Shown: positions 60,591 through 64,000 of the stretch, piece after piece | How the letters are laid out: each line of letters begins with the position of its first letter | Numbering within the stretch: position 1 is the first letter of the stretch | Source: Piper betle | Lineage: Eukaryota; Streptophyta; Magnoliopsida; Piperales; Piperaceae | Reading direction: 5' to 3' | NCBI GenBank assembly: GCA_033002965.1 | Contig: JAURVB010013882.1 | Coordinates: forward strand, 255,501 to 319,500 | Length of the DNA stretch: 64,000 nt | Notes under the pieces: generated by a model | Databases searched by the model: none | What the model saw: only the letters and a program-made list of their open reading frames with translations | Told to the model about the DNA's origin: nothing | Position numbers and translations under genes: made by a program

Positions 60591-63500
60591 TAGTATCAAA
60601 GCTTTCATCTCTCAATCTAACGGTCTTTCCTACCTACTCCACTTCTAGCGACTCTGTCTTAATCCCTTCTACTCCTATCAACTTTCCTAGGGTAAAATAT
60701 ATTTCCTAAGACATCTCTCTTCAACTTACCAGAGAAAATTTTATTCTTTGAAAAGCCCATGTCCTCCCTGTCTTGCACACTCATTGTCTCGTGGGATTGT
60801 TCGATGGTACCTTCTCAAAGCCCACACAACCTGTTGACGATGACGATCTTTTGCTCTCTGTGTTACGAAGATTGGGATCAGAGTTTGATCCCATCGTTGT
60901 TGCAATCAATTTTAGGGTTGAGCCTCCTCCCTTTGATGAGGCATGCAGTCTCCTTCTTGATTATGAATAGTGCATCTCGTCCTCATCTCCCACAACACTT
61001 GTTGCAACCTTCTCCGTTGTTCCTTTGCCTGCCTCTAGCCCTCTTGGAGCTCCTATTTCTGGACAGGTATCCTCCTAGACTTTTGGCGGCCGCACCTCTA
61101 GTGGTCGCTCTTCTCGTGGTGGTAATCGTGGTCGCACATCTGCTAGTCGCGCACGTGGATGTTCTTCCAAGTGGACCCCTTCTTCTATCCATGTCATCTG
61201 CTATCGGTGTGGTTATCCTTATCATAAGGCTAACACCTGTGATGATGTGGTGAATTCTGCTAAAGCTCTTAATGCTATGAGTATATCCAATCCCTCTGAT
61301 CCAAATCGGTATCTTGACACTGACGCAACACACCATGACACCCTTGGCTGATGATGGCTCCGGCAAAACCCCTTACACTGGAACAAATCATATTATGGTT
61401 GGTAATAGTGCTAGCCTCGCCCACATCTTATAATGATTATATTTTTTTACCCTTATCTAGTAGATCTCATTTATCATGCAAAGTCTTACATGTTCTACAA
61501 TTAAGCAAGCGTCTTTTATCCGTTGCTCAGATTACTCATGCTAATAATTGCTATTTTATATTCACTTCTTTTAGTTATATCATCAAAGAAAGCAAGACAG
61601 AGAAGTTATTCCACCAAGGAAAGATTGATGGCGATTTTTATCCACTACCAGCATCGTTCAATAATGTTAGTTTTGCAGCAAATAAAGTGTCAGCTGATAT
61701 TTGTCACTCGCATCTTGGCCATTCCTTCTCTCAAGGTTCTCCACCAACTACGACCAATCTTGGGCTCTTCACCATTACCAACCTCACCTTGTTTTAGTTG
61801 TCAATTAGGTAAAAGTCATCACCTGCCCTTCTCTTCAAAAGAGTCTCAATCGACTACTCTTAAATATTGTGCATTGTGATGTTTAGGTATCAGCTCCTAC
61901 ATCATCTTTAGATGGTTTTCGTTTTTACTTGATCTTAATTAATGCCTTTAACAGATTTTGCTAGTATTATCTGTTGTGTCAAAAATTTGATGTTATTAAT
62001 ATGGTGGAAAATTTGTGTCGCTCCAAAATTAAATACATCCAAAGTGATGTCAGTGGTGAATTTGTTGGTCACACTTTAAAAGATCTCTTTGCTAAGAATG
62101 ATATTATTCATCGTTTATCTTGCCCTGGGATGCCTGAGCAAAATGGTCTTGGCAAAAGGAAACATTGCCATATTGATGAAACTGGCTTAACCCTATTGTC
62201 GGATGCTTCTTTGGATCAAAAGTTTTGGAACTATGCCTTCTCTACAGCTGTGTATCTGATCAATCGTCTACCCACTCCTCTACTACACAATACATCACCA
62301 TATGAGGTACTTTTTGGCTCTACTCTAGATTATTATTTCTTGCATACATTCGGGTCCGTATGTTACCGTTGTCTTGCTCCTTTTGGTCGGTCGAAACTTC
62401 AATACAAGAGTCGTCAATGCATTTCACTGGGTATAGTCTTTCACATATAAGCTACAGATGCTATGATCCTTCTATTGGAAAAATTTTGATTTCACGTCAT
62501 GTAGTTTTTTATGAATTTGTATTCCTTGTCTTACCAAACTCAAGTCCCCCCTCATCTCCACCTATGTTTATCAAATGGCCCTAAAGCTGTCAGATATGTC
62601 CTCCCCCTCCTCTATTTCTTCCTCTACCCATGCTCATTCCCCTCTCACCTCTATGCCCCTCTCTAATCTGCCCATCCACTTCGTTCCTCCTATCCCTCCA
62701 CAGCCCCCCCCTCTGCCCTACCCGATACCTCAATACCTTTCCCTCCATTGCCATCCGTTGTCTTCTCCCAATTAGATGTTCCGGCCCCTCACTCTTCTCC
62801 CACTCTATCCATCATTTCCTCACAACCTACTACTTCTTCACTATTACAAGATGCTCCCCACCCTTGTCCTTATATATCATGTATTGCGTCTTCCAATATT
62901 AAGATCTATCCTATGATAACTCGTAACCAAGATGAGATTCGCAAGCACAAAGTATTTTTCTCTACCTACTACCTATTCCCTCTTGTCATCTAACAACCTC
63001 CTCTTATCTTCCCCTTGAACCTACATATTTCACCCAAGCCTGTAAGGACCCAAATTGGCATCAAGTAATGAATGACGAATTTAACTCTCTGCTCAAAAAT
63101 AGTACATGGTCCTTAGTTCCTCGTCTTCCATCAATGAATATAGTTGGTTCAAAATAAGTTTTCAAGGTGAAGCAACGATCTGATGGCTCTCTTGAACGGT
63201 TAAAGCCAGACTGGTTGTGAAAGGGTTCAATCAACAGCTTCGTTGTGACTACAATGACACCTTCAGTCCAATAGTTCGCATTGGCACCATTTGTCTTGTT
63301 ATTTCCATTGTCATTTCAAAAGGTTGGGTTCTCAAGCAACTTGATGTTAAAGAATGCATTTTTTCACGGTGATCTTAAGGAGACAATATTTATGGAGAAA
63401 CCTCAGGGGTTTATTGATTCTAATTCTCCTACTATGTTTGTCACCTACACAAGTCTATTTATAAATTAAAGCAAACACCCGGGCTTGGTGTCACAAGTTT

Positions 63501-64000
63501 AATACATTTCTTCTCAACTCTAGGTTTCAAAATAAACCCCATAATTCCTCCATGTTTGTTCTCGCCATTGATACTCACAAGTTAATTCTCCTCATTTATG
63601 AAAATAGCATTATCTTAATAGGCTCATCTTCGCTGATAATTTCAAAATTTATTTGGATTATCTCTTTACACTTTGATATGAAGGACTTAGGTCGATTGAA
63701 TTTCTTTCTTGGAATGAAAGTCACTTATCAGAAATTTATAATTTTTCTTTGTCAAACCAAGTATACCCTTCAATTGCTTTAGCAATTTGGTATGGATGGT
63801 GCAAAACCAATTTCAACTCTATTTCTCATGATCGTCTTTCCATGAATGATGGTGACATCCTGTCTAATCCTATTGAGTATCAACAACTTATTGGGAGCTT
63901 ACAATATCTAACACTTACACGACCAAACCTTGCATATGCTATTAATGGTATTTGTTAATTTATGCAGTCTCCCCATACATCTCATTTTTTTTGCTACTAA
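60591..64000 (+). mobile_element. Second Ty1/Copia element, inactive, truncated by the window edge
   Basis: A primer-site-like TAGTATCAAAGC at 60591-60602 marks the start of the interior. Gag remnants occur at 60770-60970, a CCHC knuckle (C-Y-R-C-G-Y-P-Y-H-K-A-N-T-C) at about 61201-61242, a protease-like D-T-D-A-T-H-H (D-S-G-A-T-H-H expected) near 61315, the pre-integrase L-G-H motif near 61717, integrase at 61974-62450, and reverse transcriptase from about 63040 on ([13 protein letters not shown] near 63338-63376). The Y-V-D-D box is replaced by Y-E-N-S near 63597-63608. RNase H and the 3' LTR lie beyond 64000. It differs clearly in sequence from the element at 51.4 kb. Numerous stops and frame breaks. 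Confidence 0.88.

Overview
This is a nuclear window from a flowering plant, most likely a monocot outside the grasses. The reasons are spliced plant gene families, AT-rich intergenic DNA, very GC-rich 5' coding exons that fade to AT-rich 3' exons, and Copia, hAT-type and inverted-repeat elements. There is no bacterial, organellar or CRISPR content. I rebuilt exons by hand from GT/AG sites and reading-frame phase.

Layout. 0.1-0.2 kb holds the first coding exon of an unrecognised gene running off the left edge (-). 0.2-17.6 kb is accessory DNA: a 2.1 kb element with ~430 bp inverted repeats, a decayed claspin-like fragment, a G-rich relative of the first element, and a hAT-type MITE. 17.9-20.1 kb is an IDD-type C2H2 zinc-finger transcription factor (+). 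20.6-22.7 kb is a vicilin-like two-cupin protein with a seed-type promoter (-). 24.1-28.4 kb is a G-box-binding bZIP factor (-). 29.9-34.4 kb is a JAC1/auxilin-like J-domain protein (+), divergent from the bZIP. 37.8-41.8 kb is an LRR receptor pseudokinase of the At2g16250 type (+). 45.6 kb is a 5' fragment of an Xaa-Pro aminopeptidase P gene. 48.3-49.9 kb is DNA-3-methyladenine glycosylase I (+). 50.7-57.1 kb is a small organellar SWIB-domain protein whose only coding intron holds a complete but dead Copia element (+). 57.6-58.9 kb is a progesterone 5-beta-reductase/iridoid-synthase-like reductase (-). 60.6-64.0 kb is a second dead Copia element cut by the right edge.

The genes are unrelated single-copy plant genes, not an operon or pathway cluster. 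Neighbours are arranged convergently (IDD with vicilin; SWIB with reductase) or divergently (bZIP with J-protein).

The strongest cross-cutting signal is that four otherwise intact genes need single-base frame corrections, nearly all one missing base in or beside a run of at least four identical bases. In the receptor, restoring the frame gives 913 residues, close to the family length as I recall it. This points to consensus indel errors rather than gene death and should be settled before any of these genes is called a pseudogene. The second theme is local tandem duplication inside introns and at gene ends. I found no convincing new multi-gene system; the best candidate novelty is the three-member inverted-repeat element family (1.2-3.3, 13.3-14.2 and 43.9-44.6 kb).
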